A stretch of DNA of 64,000 nucleotides, from NCBI GenBank assembly GCA_003952965.2, contig CM025849.1, positions 38,056,804 to 38,120,803 on the forward strand, given 5' to 3'. Source of the DNA: Morella rubra (lineage: Eukaryota > Streptophyta > Magnoliopsida > Fagales > Myricaceae). Below are positions 48,580 through 60,787 of this stretch, in pieces. Made by a program: the position numbers and the translations under genes. Each line of letters begins with the position of its first letter. Positions within the stretch are counted from its first letter, which is position 1. The notes beneath the pieces are model-generated. The model searched no databases. It was not told where the DNA came from and saw only the letters and a list, made by a program, of their open reading frames with translations.

Positions 48580-50793
48580 CTCAAGATGCCCATTGAGGAA
48601 GCCCAATGAAGAGGTGTATTCTTCTCCTCATTAAAAGCATTAAGATCCTGCTCAGACAAAAGTCCCAGAAACTCACAAAGGTTTCATAAAGAATTCAACG
48701 GTCATAACATACAGCAAAAGCAGCACACCTCAAAAAGGGCCAAAAATACTCTAGTCAAGGCTAAATGGAGCTATAAATTTAAAAAAGTGAACACACCAAA
48801 TCATACAATACACCTCACTTTGGTTGCAACAAGTCATTATAGAGAAGAAGAAACTTTTAAGTACACAACAGCCATAACAACTCCAATTAGTACAAAAAAT
48901 TTTGGTCCTCTTGGCTATCATACATCATTAAGAAGGACAAAACAAGTGCTTAATCAACAGCAAACTCCGGAAATCAATTTGAGCACATGGTGACACGAGT
49001 CACCCTAACACCAAGGTAAGGAATGTTTACTTGAATCCCCCCTCCCCTCCCCTCTCCTTTTCCTAAAAACCTATTTAGATTAGCTGTCATGCATGAATAA
49101 AAGACATCAAGCTGATTGCTTTAATAATCAATCTGAAAGCAGAGAGCTGGAAACAAACGTGTATTGATACTTTAAAGCAAAGAATTGTCCTATCATCAAT
49201 AATGGAGATCCAACAGATGATAAGCAGCAAAACAATCCTAAGTGGCACAACATGGCTCAGAGTCCAGGGAATCAATCAGACAATTCACTGACTTAACTCT
49301 CAGAATGTTGGAAAAGGCAAAATCTTCTGGTATAAATCCAACAAGTTCATGAGGACAAGATCCTGCTGCCTTAGTCTGAACCTAACTGGCCAACCAAGTA
49401 TAAACATAGATAAGAAGAACTCCAGATAATCCATGGTATGTTCCCATATTTCCAAGCCAAAAAATAAGTTGAAAAAAATCCTTTTGAGGCAAAAAGCATA
49501 AAAATCACATCATATGATAAGGCAACGAAAGACGCAAAGATAGAGTATTGAATCAACCATAGTGGCAAACGATAAACAAAAATGAACTCACCAAAAGACA
49601 AAACTTTTAATTAGCAAGTATCAAAGATCAGTCAAACGAGGATATTTTTAGATGAAGAAAAATATAAATAGCAAAAGAGTTTGTAAGAATCGCTTCCTCA
49701 TCACTACTCTGTCGATTAGAAATTCTAATACATCAAGATGTCCATTCGCTGCAGCCATATGAAGTGCTGTAATCAAAATATAAGTAGGACTTAGCTCAAA
49801 CACAGATGGAACTATAATTAGAAGAATAAAACAGATCAATCATAAATAAGCACACAACAGTTACAGAAGGATCATTGAAAACACAGTTCTGAAAACCTAT
49901 TACCAGCCAAACCACAAATTTAATAAATCTAGACTTTCCCTGGTAAATAAAATAGCAAAATCTATGTTAGATCGCCAAAAGGGATTACTTCGTCTGCTAA
50001 TTTCATGTCACTAGACAATTATTCTTCACCCACCACCGCCATGCTCCTTACTTCACAGATCTCCTACGAAGATCACCACAAGTGTATCTAAAATATGATG
50101 TTTCTCAAACAGGATGCCAAAATCTCATATGCTCTCGGTGAGTGGCAGCCGACAATGTGTCAACAAACTCAAGGCTTCAAAAACAGTAATAATTGAAAAA
50201 TGTTTCTTCAACTCACTACAAGACCATTGAAGCTCAAGACTTCAAAAACATGAGTCTCGAAATCAACCTAAGAATGAAATTCTTCTATTTAACTAAAGTG
50301 AACGTCAAAACTTAGTCTTGCAAATATATGTTCCCAAACATGATAAATCGCTAGCTTCTGTATAAGAAACTTACTCATTGAACTTAGGAACTGAGGCACG
50401 TATGTAAGAAAGGTCCATAGCCGAAATAATGAAACAACTAAGGTGAAAATTTTAATATGCAACAATGACAACAAGAGAACTAGAATTTATGTAGAACGGT
50501 TATAAACATGTTCGGCCTGTGAGTCCTTGGAATCAAGAGGAACACCGGCAGATGCTAAGTTGAGGACGTCGTTGAGATCATCGTGTCTAGCAGCCTGTGA
50601 AAGAAGTATGGACCAAAAAAAGGTTTGGGAGAAACGAAGAGCAATTTTAAGGACTAGAAAGAAAGTGCAAGAAAAATAAAGGAAAAGAAAAGATGCAAGC
50701 AATGGAAGTGGTGTGTACCTCGAGCAAGGTATCCACATGCTCCGGCGTCGTCTCAGTTGGTTCCTGCTCGGTTGTATTTGGTTCAGTCCCCAT
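48580..50793 (-). pseudogene. Truncated copy of YAR1-like ankyrin gene
   Basis: Copy of the gene at 43036-45576. Exon equivalents in transcript order: 50793-50719 (start MGTEPNTTEQEPTETTPEHV, a slightly longer N terminus), about 50594-50508, 49766-49702, 48647-48580. Exons 5 and 6 are missing. Defects: exon 2 lacks one base near its end (DSQAEH instead of DSQGRT) and its last base is changed; the donor of exon 3 is at instead of gt; exon 4 lacks one base (ggcttcctc versus ggcttgcctc). No complete ankyrin protein can be made. Exon 1 and the shared upstream leader remain intact, so transcription is possible. Confidence 0.93.
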
Positions 50794-51971
50794 TTGCCGC
50801 TGTCGTCACGCTAGTCAGACAAACTGAGAGGGGCGGAGGGTGCGGGTTTGGGGAGAAGAAGGGGGAGGAATAATATAGTGAAGTTTATAACAAAAGGTTT
50901 AAATACACTGATTATTTTACACCTTGATATATTATTATTTAGATCGAAAATAATTTTTTGATATGCAAAATCAGAATTTTGTCTTCATAAATTTTGCACC
51001 GGAGAAGAAGTGGGAAGAGGAATATAGTGAAGTTTATAACAAAAGGCTTTAATACACTGTTTATTTTCGTGATATATTATTAGGTAATGAATGCAAAATC
51101 AGTCATCGTAAGATATGGAAAAATCAAATTAGTCTTAGTGATAACAAAATCATAAAATTATTCCCCCTAATTCTATTTCTGTTTACCGTTAGTCTCCTAT
51201 AAGGGACTAATTCTAACTTTTCTAGAGCTTAAAGTGTGAGATAACATAGTGACTCTTTTTTCTTTTTTTCTTATCATAGATAACATTCTAATTGAATATT
51301 AGACCAATGCTTAGTGCAAGTGCCCTAAATTGGATAATATTACCTAGAAATTCAATCCATATATTTTTTTTCTTTTGCCTCTCAAAAAATGTCGAGTTGC
51401 TTAAATAATTTTTTTTCAGAAAAATAGTGTCGAGATCATCCACATTATTAAGAACATAATAATTAAATACAAAAAAATGAATTATAACCAAAAAATATAT
51501 CGAAATTTAAAATAAATTATATCAGTCAAATAAAAAAAAGAAATATCAATCAAATGCTGATACTACCTGTTAGAAGTTGGATTTTGGAAAAAAATTATGA
51601 AAAAAGATAAAATAGGAATAAACAAAAACAAAAAAAAGTGACTGTAGAAGATTTTTTCTTAAAAAAAAAAATATTATGATGATATCAAAACTGAATAATT
51701 CGCCTAAATTAATTTAGAATGGACAAATAGGATCATACAAAAAGCTCAATGACGATGATGGGGCCGTATCGCATGAAGCTCATAAGAAAGAAAAACTACA
51801 ACACGTGTCGTAAACCGTTATAAGCCAACTAATAACGTGTAACATTCTCACGATCCCGATATTCTCCACGACAAAAAGTTCAAACTGCCGACTATGGAGA
51901 CATGCAGAAAGAACACACCCTGTGATAGTGCAACATGGGATCAAAAGTCCTCAAGAGAGGAAACTAAAAGA

Positions 51972-53474
51972 ACGTGGGCAATGGCGGAATCAGGACTAAA
52001 ATCTAAAGGGGTCGAATTTTAAAGGTGAAATGACAAGAAATTTTTTAAAATGCATTCTGCGTTTTTGGGTGCCAGACTCACGAGTTTGCAACAATTTCAA
52101 TAGCATAAATGTGTACATTAAGAAATAAAATTGGAGAGACATTGCAGATTGCGTCTATCACCCAAAACGAAAAATCAATGTATTTAGAAACTAAGTAAGC
52201 AAATAAGAAGATATGTGGATTGTCTTCTTCTTCTTTTGCCTTTTTTTCTATGGGAAGTGGACCCATTGGCCTCATCAACCACTTGCCACTCCAATTCCCA
52301 CGGACGATTAAAACCCCATTACCCATGGAAAACCAAAAATTATTTTGACCAATTTATGTGGCATGATGTGTATAAAATTTCATCTATGTCAAAGAACTGA
52401 TCTGTTTAGGGACAAATAATATCGCATCAAACACACATTTGCACAAGTGTCCACAACAACAACCAAATTAAAATCTTTGTCAGCGTAATTTCCAAAAAAT
52501 CACATCCAAGCAAGAAATAACGGAAAAACATACAACAGATTTCTTGACAAATTAGACAGCCAAATTCTATTGGGAGATCTTACTAGGTTAAATTTAGTTT
52601 TATAATGATTAAAAAGAGCTTTAAAAATAATATTAACTGGTACTTTGACTTCAAATGTGCACATGGGGAAGTATTTTTCTTAAATCGTTACAAAATATAG
52701 TTGGTGAACTGAAATACTGTATATAATATGTATAGGATGTCGTTCAAAAATTAATTAAAAGAAAAAAAAATACATTTTCACCTTTGAATTGTCCTAATTT
52801 TTTATACTTTATAATATAACTATTATGTTCGAGATATTGGGCCATCTGTCATCAAATTGGATGAAAATTGTTCGTTTTTAAAGTATAATTACTATTATGC
52901 TCTTCAAAGAGGTTCGAAATAAAATTAGAGTACATTAGCATAATATCGAGGACGACTTCGCAACATCTTCTGGAAACTGAAGAGGGGAGCCGCGGGCTGG
53001 GGGTGTAAATGAAAAAAAGACTCCTACAAACAGCCAAAAATGAGTTAATTAATCCTCGTGAACAAAAAGAGTTATTTAATTAAGTGAAGGAATCTCCATT
53101 AATTGACAGTAATGGACCAATGGTTGATCACGAGTATGCGAAAAAAGCTAGAGAGACAAGGGGCAGTTCAATTCTAAAGAGAGAGAGAAAAAAGTTATTT
53201 ACATTGCAAGTTTAAATCAACCTAAAAAATATATAGACCGTTTACATTACAGGTTTCTTGACTAAATAAAAGGCCTGGGCCTATGGGGATGGGCCAGGCT
53301 TTTATTTGGACGGGATATATAGTTGGCCTGGGGCCTGGCCTAATGGGTGGCGGGCCAGGCCAACTTATGTAAAAAAAAAAAAAAAAAAGATTCATTGAAT
53401 TTTTTTTTGCTGGGTGTGCAATGGATAGCGGCTGCCTAGGACCGCTATCCCTTGCTTCCGGTACTGGACGTGGG
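51972..53474. mobile_element. 1.49-kb insertion with 7-bp target-site duplication
   Basis: Relative to unit A (near 47490), unit B is interrupted by 51979-53467. The flanking acgtggg occurs at 51972-51978 and 53468-53474. The insert starts caatggcggaatcaggac and ends ccttgcttccggtactgg. It holds a poly-A tract near 53372-53389 and a G-rich block at 53270-53360 with repeated ggcctggg or gggccagg. No transposase or reverse transcriptase frame is visible, so it is non-autonomous and of unknown class; two nested insertions are possible. Confidence 0.65.
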
Positions 53475-54090
53475 AAAAAGACTACAAAAGCAAAGTATCA
53501 TGAAAAATAAAATTTTAAGTAATTATGAAAAAATCGAAAAAAAAAGGATTAATATACCAAAATACTGACTTTATTATTGGATGAGCCTTACTTTAATATT
53601 CGGAATTATTTTTGTTATTTTATAGAAACAATTATGTGAACATCGAGACATGTTTACCCTGAGGTGTTCCCTATAAATCAACTTATGCATCATATTTTTA
53701 AAGTATTTTTTGTATTTTGGCTTCCAATATTTATTTTTGTGTAACTAGTTCACCTGCCATCATCCCTGGTTGTAGGTGTCCACGTAATGTCATGTTTGCA
53801 AAAGAGAAATTTGTCCATTCATAATTTTCTATTCCACATAAATAACTGAAAATGCAGCCAATAAATTTTTAACCATTTTAGTTTTAATACCAAATCATGG
53901 CCGGCCAACAATAATTTTCTTTCTCTTTTTTATTTTAATTTCAAAATTACAAAAATTAATAAAAAGAAATTTCAAAATCCCCCCCTCTCTCTCTCTCTCC
54001 CGTCAACATAAATATAAAAATTTAATTTAATCATTTATATTCACTTTTAACCGACTTCATAAAACTCTAAATTTTTCTTAATAACATACT

Positions 54091-56069
54091 TCAAAATTTT
54101 CATTACTTTTTTACAAATTTCTGTAAATCTACCTCAATTTTTCATAACAACACAACAACAATCTTCTGAATGTAAATAAACTGATACTAACACACAAGTA
54201 CGTGTGTATATATATATGTACATAATTTCACGTTTAACTTGATATATTTCTGATCATGACGTCCCTTGCGGCGAAAGAATATTAAATGCCACGTAATGGG
54301 ATGATCAAAATTTCATCATATCTTACCAAAACAGGGATGGTGTGAAAAGACTAGAAAGATAAGAGGTCGGATACCTTCTTGCGGTTGTTAAGTTTTTTCT
54401 ACGTCCATATATTCAAGTTTAGGCGTGTTGGGGCGTTTGTTTATCAAAAAATTAAGGTGGTGGAAATATTAGGGTAATGGAGTTGGTGAAAAAGTGAATA
54501 TAATTTATGAGAGTTAGTAAAAAAGTGAAGAGAGAAAAGATTTGAATGAATATTATATTAAAAAAAATTATTTTATAATTTTTTTAATCAAATTCAAATA
54601 CGAGCGTGCCAATATTTTGGCAAACAAGTGCTACCACTGTAGAATGGTGTCTACGAAGTGACAAGCGCGTTCCCAGTCACAGCCCCGTCAGAGGCTCCTG
54701 TAGAAAAATATGCATCAAATAAAAAGACACATACGACGTAGTCATAAGAACAACGTAACTCCCAAGTTCAACCGGAAACTTATGGATAACTTGTCAGCCC
54801 CTAAGTTTTGTGGCGCTTTTCAAGTCAAACCCATATCCGTTAGACAACCAAGAAAAGAGAAGAAAAAGTACAAGCCCACAAATTAAAAGGGAACAAGTAA
54901 AACCCACATCCGTATGATTTATATACACGTATTTAACAAATGAGAATATATAGAAAATGATGTTATTTCTTTATAGTTAGAAATTGATAAATTTTAACAC
55001 ATGTCATTCGGTAAAGTCTTACTAAAAGATAAAAATTGATAAATTTTAATAATTTAAAAGTTTTTTTTGAGACGAAAATAAAAGTGTGAATCCCACCACG
55101 GGACAATAATTTGAAGGCGAGAAAATGATGTTATTTCTTTATAGTTAGAATAAGAAGAAAACAAGAATTTTGGCGAAATGTATGGCAGCTATATCAAGGA
55201 TTAAGAATTTATTATCTGTTTGATACATTTCCGTATTTCATATGATATGTATAATGAAGCTGGGAGTGATATACCAATTGGATCTTCTTGTGCCAAAAGT
55301 TAGTTTGTCCGAAATTGATCATTAGCTGAATTTAGAGCCCATAGTACGTCGGAGAATGTGTGTTGGAAGAGGTTGACTGTTAGCTAGCCTAGCTAGATGC
55401 AAAGGATCCACATGCAGCTCGATCGGGTCGAAAGCCGACCAATTGTTACCAACCTTCCCATATCGTTAATATATGAAGATTAAACAGCTGCATGCATACA
55501 GAGTAATGATATACACCACACTCAAATCAGACTTTTAACAGACTTGTGTATACGTGTCATCTATTTATATATATTTTTTAAAAAAAACATAATTGATAAA
55601 TAAAATACACAATCCAGATGATGCCACATATGCATAGGATCGGTTGAAAGTTTGATTTGAGTGTGGTGTATACCATTACTCATGCATATATATACATTCG
55701 CGTGCATTGCGGAGTTTGCAACCCAATATAATTCACCTTTTGCCTTCTATGTTACCAACAAATTTTTCCACTCATATTAACAAACAAAACATACACGTAA
55801 TTCTAATCCTATGAACTTACCCAAAAAAAAAAAATCCATATATATATATATATATGTTTAAGAGAACCTATGTTGAGTAAGAACAAACAAATTTTGAAAT
55901 TTTTTTTACAAACACTATTTTACAAACTCCAACATTTTTTTTTTAAACCCCAACAGTTTATCATAAAAAGAGTTGTGTCAAATTATCGTTGTACACTTTT
56001 CACAAGCTCTAAAAAATTATACATTGCTCTTAATAAATTTTTGCTTAATTATCATTATGATATTGACTT
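54091..56069. other. Insertion or unique DNA interrupting unit B
   Basis: About 2 kb with no counterpart in unit A. AT-rich and without a recognised gene. It includes the MITE at 55501-55681 and, from about 55685, sequence repeated at 59405 onward. Confidence 0.55.
55492..55690. mobile_element. Mutator-type MITE with TIRs and 9-bp TSD
   Basis: The element 55501-55681 (181 bp) has terminal inverted repeats of about 32 bp, gagtaatgatatacaccaca at the left end paired with the right end read in reverse, with about two mismatches. Flanks are atgcataca (55492-55500) and atgcatata (55682-55690), an 8-of-9 match. A 9-bp duplication with long TIRs fits a Mutator-like non-autonomous element. No coding capacity. 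Confidence 0.88.
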
Positions 56070-56399
56070 TTAACAAATCGTTGAGGTACAATAACCTTTT
56101 ATGTGGTTTTTCCAGACATATAGATCATTTTATCCATTAAAAGTTAGCAGAAGATCCACATGAATTTGAAGTCAGAATGTCTATTTTCATGGTCAAATAA
56201 CCTAAGCCCAGATCTAGTTTTTCTAGTAAGTTAACTTTTGGTGAATGGAAAGACTTACATATCTAAAAAATGGACATGGTGGTGCATTCAAAGTTATATC
56301 TCAAGGATTGATTTGTTAATAGTGAATACCATAAAAATATTAACAAATAAGCCTAAATTTTAAGTCATCCAAACATAAGCTCCACATGGGAGGTAAAGA

Positions 56400-57420
56400 A
56401 ATATAATTAGAAAAAAAAATTAATGGCTAAGCAATTATAACCAAAAACGTGGAGAGAGACGGTCGTACATAGACCACATCATATCTTAATATAAAATTAA
56501 ATAATATAGATGAGTAAAATTAAACAGTTTATAATACGAAAGACTTATTTTTAATTTTAATAATAACCAAGAACGTGGAAAGAGACGGTAGATATAGACC
56601 ACAATATTAGATCTTCATTTAAAAATACAATAATATTCACGAGTAAAATTGAACGTTTATAATTTTACTAATAAGTGCCATCAAATTGAGAAAAAAGGAC
56701 TGCTAAAATAAAATTGAGAAATAGGGAAGGATGAGATCATGTTAAGCCAAAAAGAAAGTCATTACTCGTGTTCTTAATACGTGATGTTATAACAATGAAA
56801 ATCCAAGAACAATAAAGATAAAGAAAAAGAGAGAATAGACTAATCATATTTTGTTCAAAATTAAAAAAAATTTACTAAATATCTCAAAGAACAATTAAAA
56901 AGAAAATGGAAGAAATCGATTTTTAAAAAATAAAATATAAGTATTTTAGAGTAATTAATTATAACACAATCTCGATTAAAATCTTTTTTTTTTAACCTTC
57001 TTCTCTCTTAGTCTCATTTTATTGGTAAAAAAACAAATAGAAAAGAAGACAAATTAGTTGATGGGTTGTCTATTTGGAATTTTATATTTTCGCATGTGAC
57101 TTTTTTTTTTCTATATTAAAATGCATTCTGAGGTAAAAAAATTTATTATAAAATTGAAGAGTAAGAAAGAAGATCAAGATTCTCTATAATTTTTTTCTAA
57201 AATTATAAAATTTATATTGTTCAAAATTATATTATAAATAATATTAAATAATATAAAATACATTTGATATGTCTATACTTTTCCATATTACATGCGAACG
57301 ATTCTAATTAAGAGAAATGAGAGTCTAATTCTTATAGCATAACAAAAAAAGGTTAAAGTACAAAAGCAAGTAAGAAAAGTTTAATTTGAAGAGAGACGTG
57401 TCACTGTCTGAAGACCGGTG
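56400..57420. other. AT-rich DNA upstream of RING copy A
   Basis: No gene recognised. The part at 56400-56560 is shared with 60075-60260; the rest is unique in this window. Confidence 0.45.
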
Positions 57421-57486
57421 TCACCCCTCATCAAGAAAGAAAGATATGACCCATCTATTTTCTTTAAATCTTTCCCTGAAGCTCGC

Positions 57487-57660
57487 TATAAAAAACAGAG
57501 CAGAGGCTTTTTAATTTCATCCAGACCCTGTTCCCCGTTGTCACGGCTTCATACCCCGAAGCAGCCCTCCCCTCAGGGAAACCACCTCTCTTTTTTAATT
57601 TACAGATGGATTTCTTTTTTAGGATCTTTGTGATCTTCCTCTCTCTATTTGATTATTTAC
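57487..57660 (+). promoter_or_regulatory. Possible TATA box and leader of RING copy A
   Basis: A tataaaaaa motif starts at 57487, followed by C/T-rich leader-like sequence and an acceptor-like ttacaaacag at 57666. It suggests that copy A keeps its original promoter or a first intron. Copy B has different DNA here. Confidence 0.3.
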
Positions 57661-57666
57661 AAACAG

Positions 57667-57781
57667 GATTAAAGCAGAGTTGAGGACGGGGTGTGTGGAT
57701 GATGGTGGAACCTGTGCTATATGTTTGGATACAGTGCTTCAGGAGATTGCTCTTGTAAAAGGTTGCGAGCATGCTTTCTAG
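57667..57781 (+). pseudogene. RING-finger exon, copy A, splice donor lost
   Basis: First half of a plant C3HC4 RING protein exon: after acceptor aacag it reads IKAELRTGCVDDGGTCAICL, then DTVLQEIALVKGCEHAF. The codon that should be split at the donor (ttctg|gt, as in copy B) is ttctag|tt here, so the exon runs into a stop and the donor is gone. Ligands CxxC, GC and EH are intact. The related intron sequence follows, interrupted at about 57906-58818 by a mosaic insertion. RING proteins are usually E3 ubiquitin ligases; this copy cannot encode one. Confidence 0.85.
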
Positions 57782-58306
57782 TTTGTCTAACCAATCTTCT
57801 TGTTCGTCTGTCGTTATCTTTCTAGAAATACTGTCTAATTGCTGGTGCTTATCTTTTATGTGCGTTATGATTCTTATTGTTCATGGAAAATAAGATAAGA
57901 ATCATAGGAGTTTTTGGACTCTTCACAACGGGTCTGTGGATCAAGATTGGTTGTGTATGGCTTTTGGCCCAATTGTTATTGGCCATTGAGGCTTGTAGGT
58001 TGTTAGCCCATCGGGCATATTACTTCTTAGGCCTTCGGCCTCTTTCACTGATGTAATGGACATTATGAAATGAAGTCAATAATTGCCAAGAAAAAAAAGT
58101 ATGGGATAAACTATTTCTCCTGGGTTTCTTTTCATTTTCTACATATTTAACTGGAAAATAATGCACAATTTTACATTATTCATACATTAAGGCTACCTAT
58201 TTTGATGAATAATAAGTTGGAATCAATTAAGAATATAACGCATATAATAGATCATAGTATTTCTAGAATGGTAACTACAGACGAATAAGAAGTTTAATTA
58301 ACAAAC

Positions 58307-58390
58307 CAGTAAGCATGCTCAAAACCTTTTATAAGAATAGTCTCCTGAAGCACTATTGTAACCAAACAAATGGCACAATCCACCATGATC
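58307..58390 (-). pseudogene. RING-finger exon, copy C, inverted
   Basis: On the minus strand the sequence reads DHGG, then (after a two-base deletion) CAICLVTIVLQETILIKGFE, then HAYC, followed by a gt donor tactg|gtttg. It matches the RING exon of copies A and B. The third zinc ligand Cys is replaced by Phe (KGFEH for KGCEH). VTIVLQET and HAYC differ from copies A and B, so it did not arise from them by recent local inversion alone. Non-functional fragment. Confidence 0.8.
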
Positions 58391-58810
58391 CTCATAGGCC
58401 CAAATCGCACCATGCTCAAAAGAAGAAAAATCATGATATGTGTCCTAAACGGCTATAAGCCAACTTATAACGTGTAGCAGCTCACAATCTCGACGTTCTC
58501 AATATCAAAGCAACCGCTCGTTGTGGAGACGTGTAAAGTGTGTACCTCGAGAAATGATGCACAGAATCAAAGTTCCTCGAAAAAGGGAAACGTGAGGACG
58601 TGGAGAAAAGGCTATAAAAGCAAAGTGTCATGAAGAAGAAATGTACGTGATTATGAAGTTTTGGAATATAAAGATTGAAAGATCAAAATACTGACTTAAG
58701 CATCGGAGATGCCTTATCCCAGTATCCAGGGTTATTTTTGTTATTTTGCAGAAGGGATTACGCGAAAATCGAAGCGCATTTGCTTTGAAGTGTTGACCAT
58801 AAATCAACTG
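58391..58810. repeat. Dispersed repeat family, copy 3
   Basis: Diverged relative of 47260-47700 (shared tatgtgtcctaaac, taacgtgtag, tctcgacgttctc and the following gaggacgtgg block, in recognisable form). Confidence 0.6.
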
Positions 58811-59464
58811 ATTCGTCAGAAAATAAGATAAGAATCATAGGAGTTGTCGGACTCTATATAGGAGTTGTCTGTAGTTTGTAACATGGAAAATGATTTGCGA
58901 GTAATTCTTAAAACAGTAATTTTTGTGTTATAAATCTGTATTTCTTTAACCTCAAAGCTAATGGTATAAGGTCTTTCTCTTGATTGAATGACTAGGAGCT
59001 CACAAAACGTGGGTATTACTGATATTTTTAATGCTTACAAGGGCAATCATGAATTAGGACATTGATTTTTCCTTACTGAAATAACAAGTTTGGTTTAAGT
59101 ACTTGATAATTGAAATTAAGTAATATGATTTGTGATTTGGGATTGGGAGTTTCAGCGTGGCTCCAGAATTTAAGAATGTTCTCCAATCATTGCTGGTTGA
59201 CTTGTTGTAATGTACAAATTTATCATGGTGCTAATCTCATGAGATATGCATGGTCTATAATATCCTATTGTAAAGAAGTGGTTGATAACCTTGTTTAGGT
59301 CAGTAATTTTTTTTTTTAATCTTTTGCCCTTTTTCTTGATTCTTAATGCCAGAAAATGACTTGAAGTGCTCTAAAAAAGTGTCTGGCTTAAATACACGAA
59401 GAATGATGCATATATATACCTTCGCATGCATTGCGGAGTTTGCAACTTGATACAATTCACGTAA

Positions 59465-59468
<4 letters not shown>

Positions 59469-59496
<28 letters not shown>
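59469..59496. repeat. (TA)n microsatellite
   Basis: Pure TA run of about 14 units near the start of duplication unit B; the unit A equivalent at about 55838-55853 is shorter. Confidence 0.9.
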
Positions 59497-59500
<4 letters not shown>

Positions 59501-59637
59501 TAACCAATGTTTAGCAAAAAGAAGCAAACTTTGAATATTTTTTTTTTACAAACTTCAACATTAAAAAAATATATGAAATAATCTCTCTCCACTTTTTCAC
59601 AAATTCTAACAATTTTTCAAAAAAAAAAAAAAAGGTA

Positions 59638-60075
59638 ATGACATAATACCCCTAATTATAGGCTAAAATCAATATCACCCCTCTAAGTTTCAAAACTGCG
59701 ATTTGCGCCTTTATATTTTGAACATGACAAATTCTCGCCCTCGTATTAGATTTTGGTCTTAAAATTAGACAGAAAAACATGCAAAATGATTGAAATATCT
59801 CTTCAAGATAATTTTTTAAAAAAAAAATAAAAAAAAACTTCAAGAAATAAATGAAAAATAAATAGATTACTGAAATTGAGTTTTAATAATTTTTATTTTT
59901 ATTATTTTTATTATTTTTATGAATTTTATTAATTTTATCATAAGAGTAGTATTTCGATCATTTTGCACGTGGTTTAATGTTCATTTCAAATAGAGGGAGA
60001 GAATTCATCGTGTTCAAAATATATGAGCTGCAAATTATTTTTTTAAACTTAAAAAGGCGAGATTGTATTTAAGTC
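59638..60075. repeat. Foldback MITE-like element
   Basis: The left arm (ctctaagtttcaaaactgcg, then tttgaacatgacaaattctc, then catgcaaaatgat) pairs with the right arm near 59955-60070 in reverse complement. The sequence at 37060-37230 is a related half-element. Non-coding. Confidence 0.5.
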
Positions 60076-60787
60076 ATCCAAACATAAGCTCCACATGGGG
60101 AGGTAAAGAAATATAGTTCGAAAAAAACTTAATGACTAAGCAATTATAACCAAGAACGTGGAGAGAGACGGTCGTACATAGACCACATCATATCTTAATA
60201 TAAAATTAAATAATATAGATGAGTAAAATTAAACAGTTTATAATAAGAAAGACTTATTTTTAATTTTAGAGAAATTGTCATTTTAGTCTTTGGGTTTTGG
60301 CCACTTTTATTTTTTAGTCCTTGAATTTAATTTTTCAGATTTTGATCCTTTGATTTTCTTTTTTTAACGAAATGGTCCTTCCGTCAGGGTTCGTCTCCTC
60401 CTAACAACAAAGTCATGTCATATCATCTTGTTGTCTTATCAATTCTAAAACTTTACAACTCAGCATTTGACATGACAGAAAAAAAAAACTAAAAGAAATT
60501 GTCATTTTAGTAAGCAAACGATGTCCCATTACTCATACAAAAAAAAATAAATAAATAAATATAAAAAGAAGAACATAGCATTAAGTGATGTCGTCCCATT
60601 AAACATAAAAATAATATAAAATAAAAATAAGTAATAAATAAATAGATAAAGAAGAAACGCACTCAGATTACTCCCATTAAAACCCACGCAGAGTACTTGT
60701 GGTCCAATTAAAATGCCAAGCAGATTACTCCCATGAAAAAAAGCACAAAACGGTCAATTGACGAAACAATCGATGACATTGGTGGTG

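Larger units (their letters stand above)
48575..54090. repeat. Tandem segmental duplication, unit B
   Basis: Second unit, same orientation as unit A. It starts in exon 4 of the ankyrin copy and follows unit A to about 54090 (matching about 48100). It resumes at 56070-56400 (matching 48110-48430) after a 2-kb interruption. It also contains a 1.49-kb insertion at 51979-53467 absent from unit A. Confidence 0.85.
57906..58818. other. Mosaic insertion in RING copy A intron
   Basis: About 0.9 kb inserted between two copies of a roughly 26-bp intron sequence (aaaataagataagaatcata at about 57888 and 58822). It contains, in order, unknown DNA, a piece matching the ankyrin gene downstream flank (58110-58225 against 42680-42830), an inverted RING exon (58307-58390) and a dispersed repeat copy (58380-58810). 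Copy B has no such insertion. Confidence 0.7.
55685..59404 (+). repeat. RING-region tandem duplication, unit A
   Basis: Blocks at 55685-56000, 56390-56560, 57720-57910 and 58819-59400 reappear in the same order at 59405-59620, 60075-60260, 61236-61420 and 61385-61770. The offset starts near 3.7 kb and falls rightward because each unit carries its own insertions. The unit junction is at about 59405. Confidence 0.8.

Noticed and set aside
60266-60530. Direct repeat aaattgtcattttag at both ends of a 230-bp stretch, taken as an LTR-like element
   Set aside because: The shared sequence is too short and no TSD, primer-binding site or internal motif is visible; likely another foldback-type repeat fragment.
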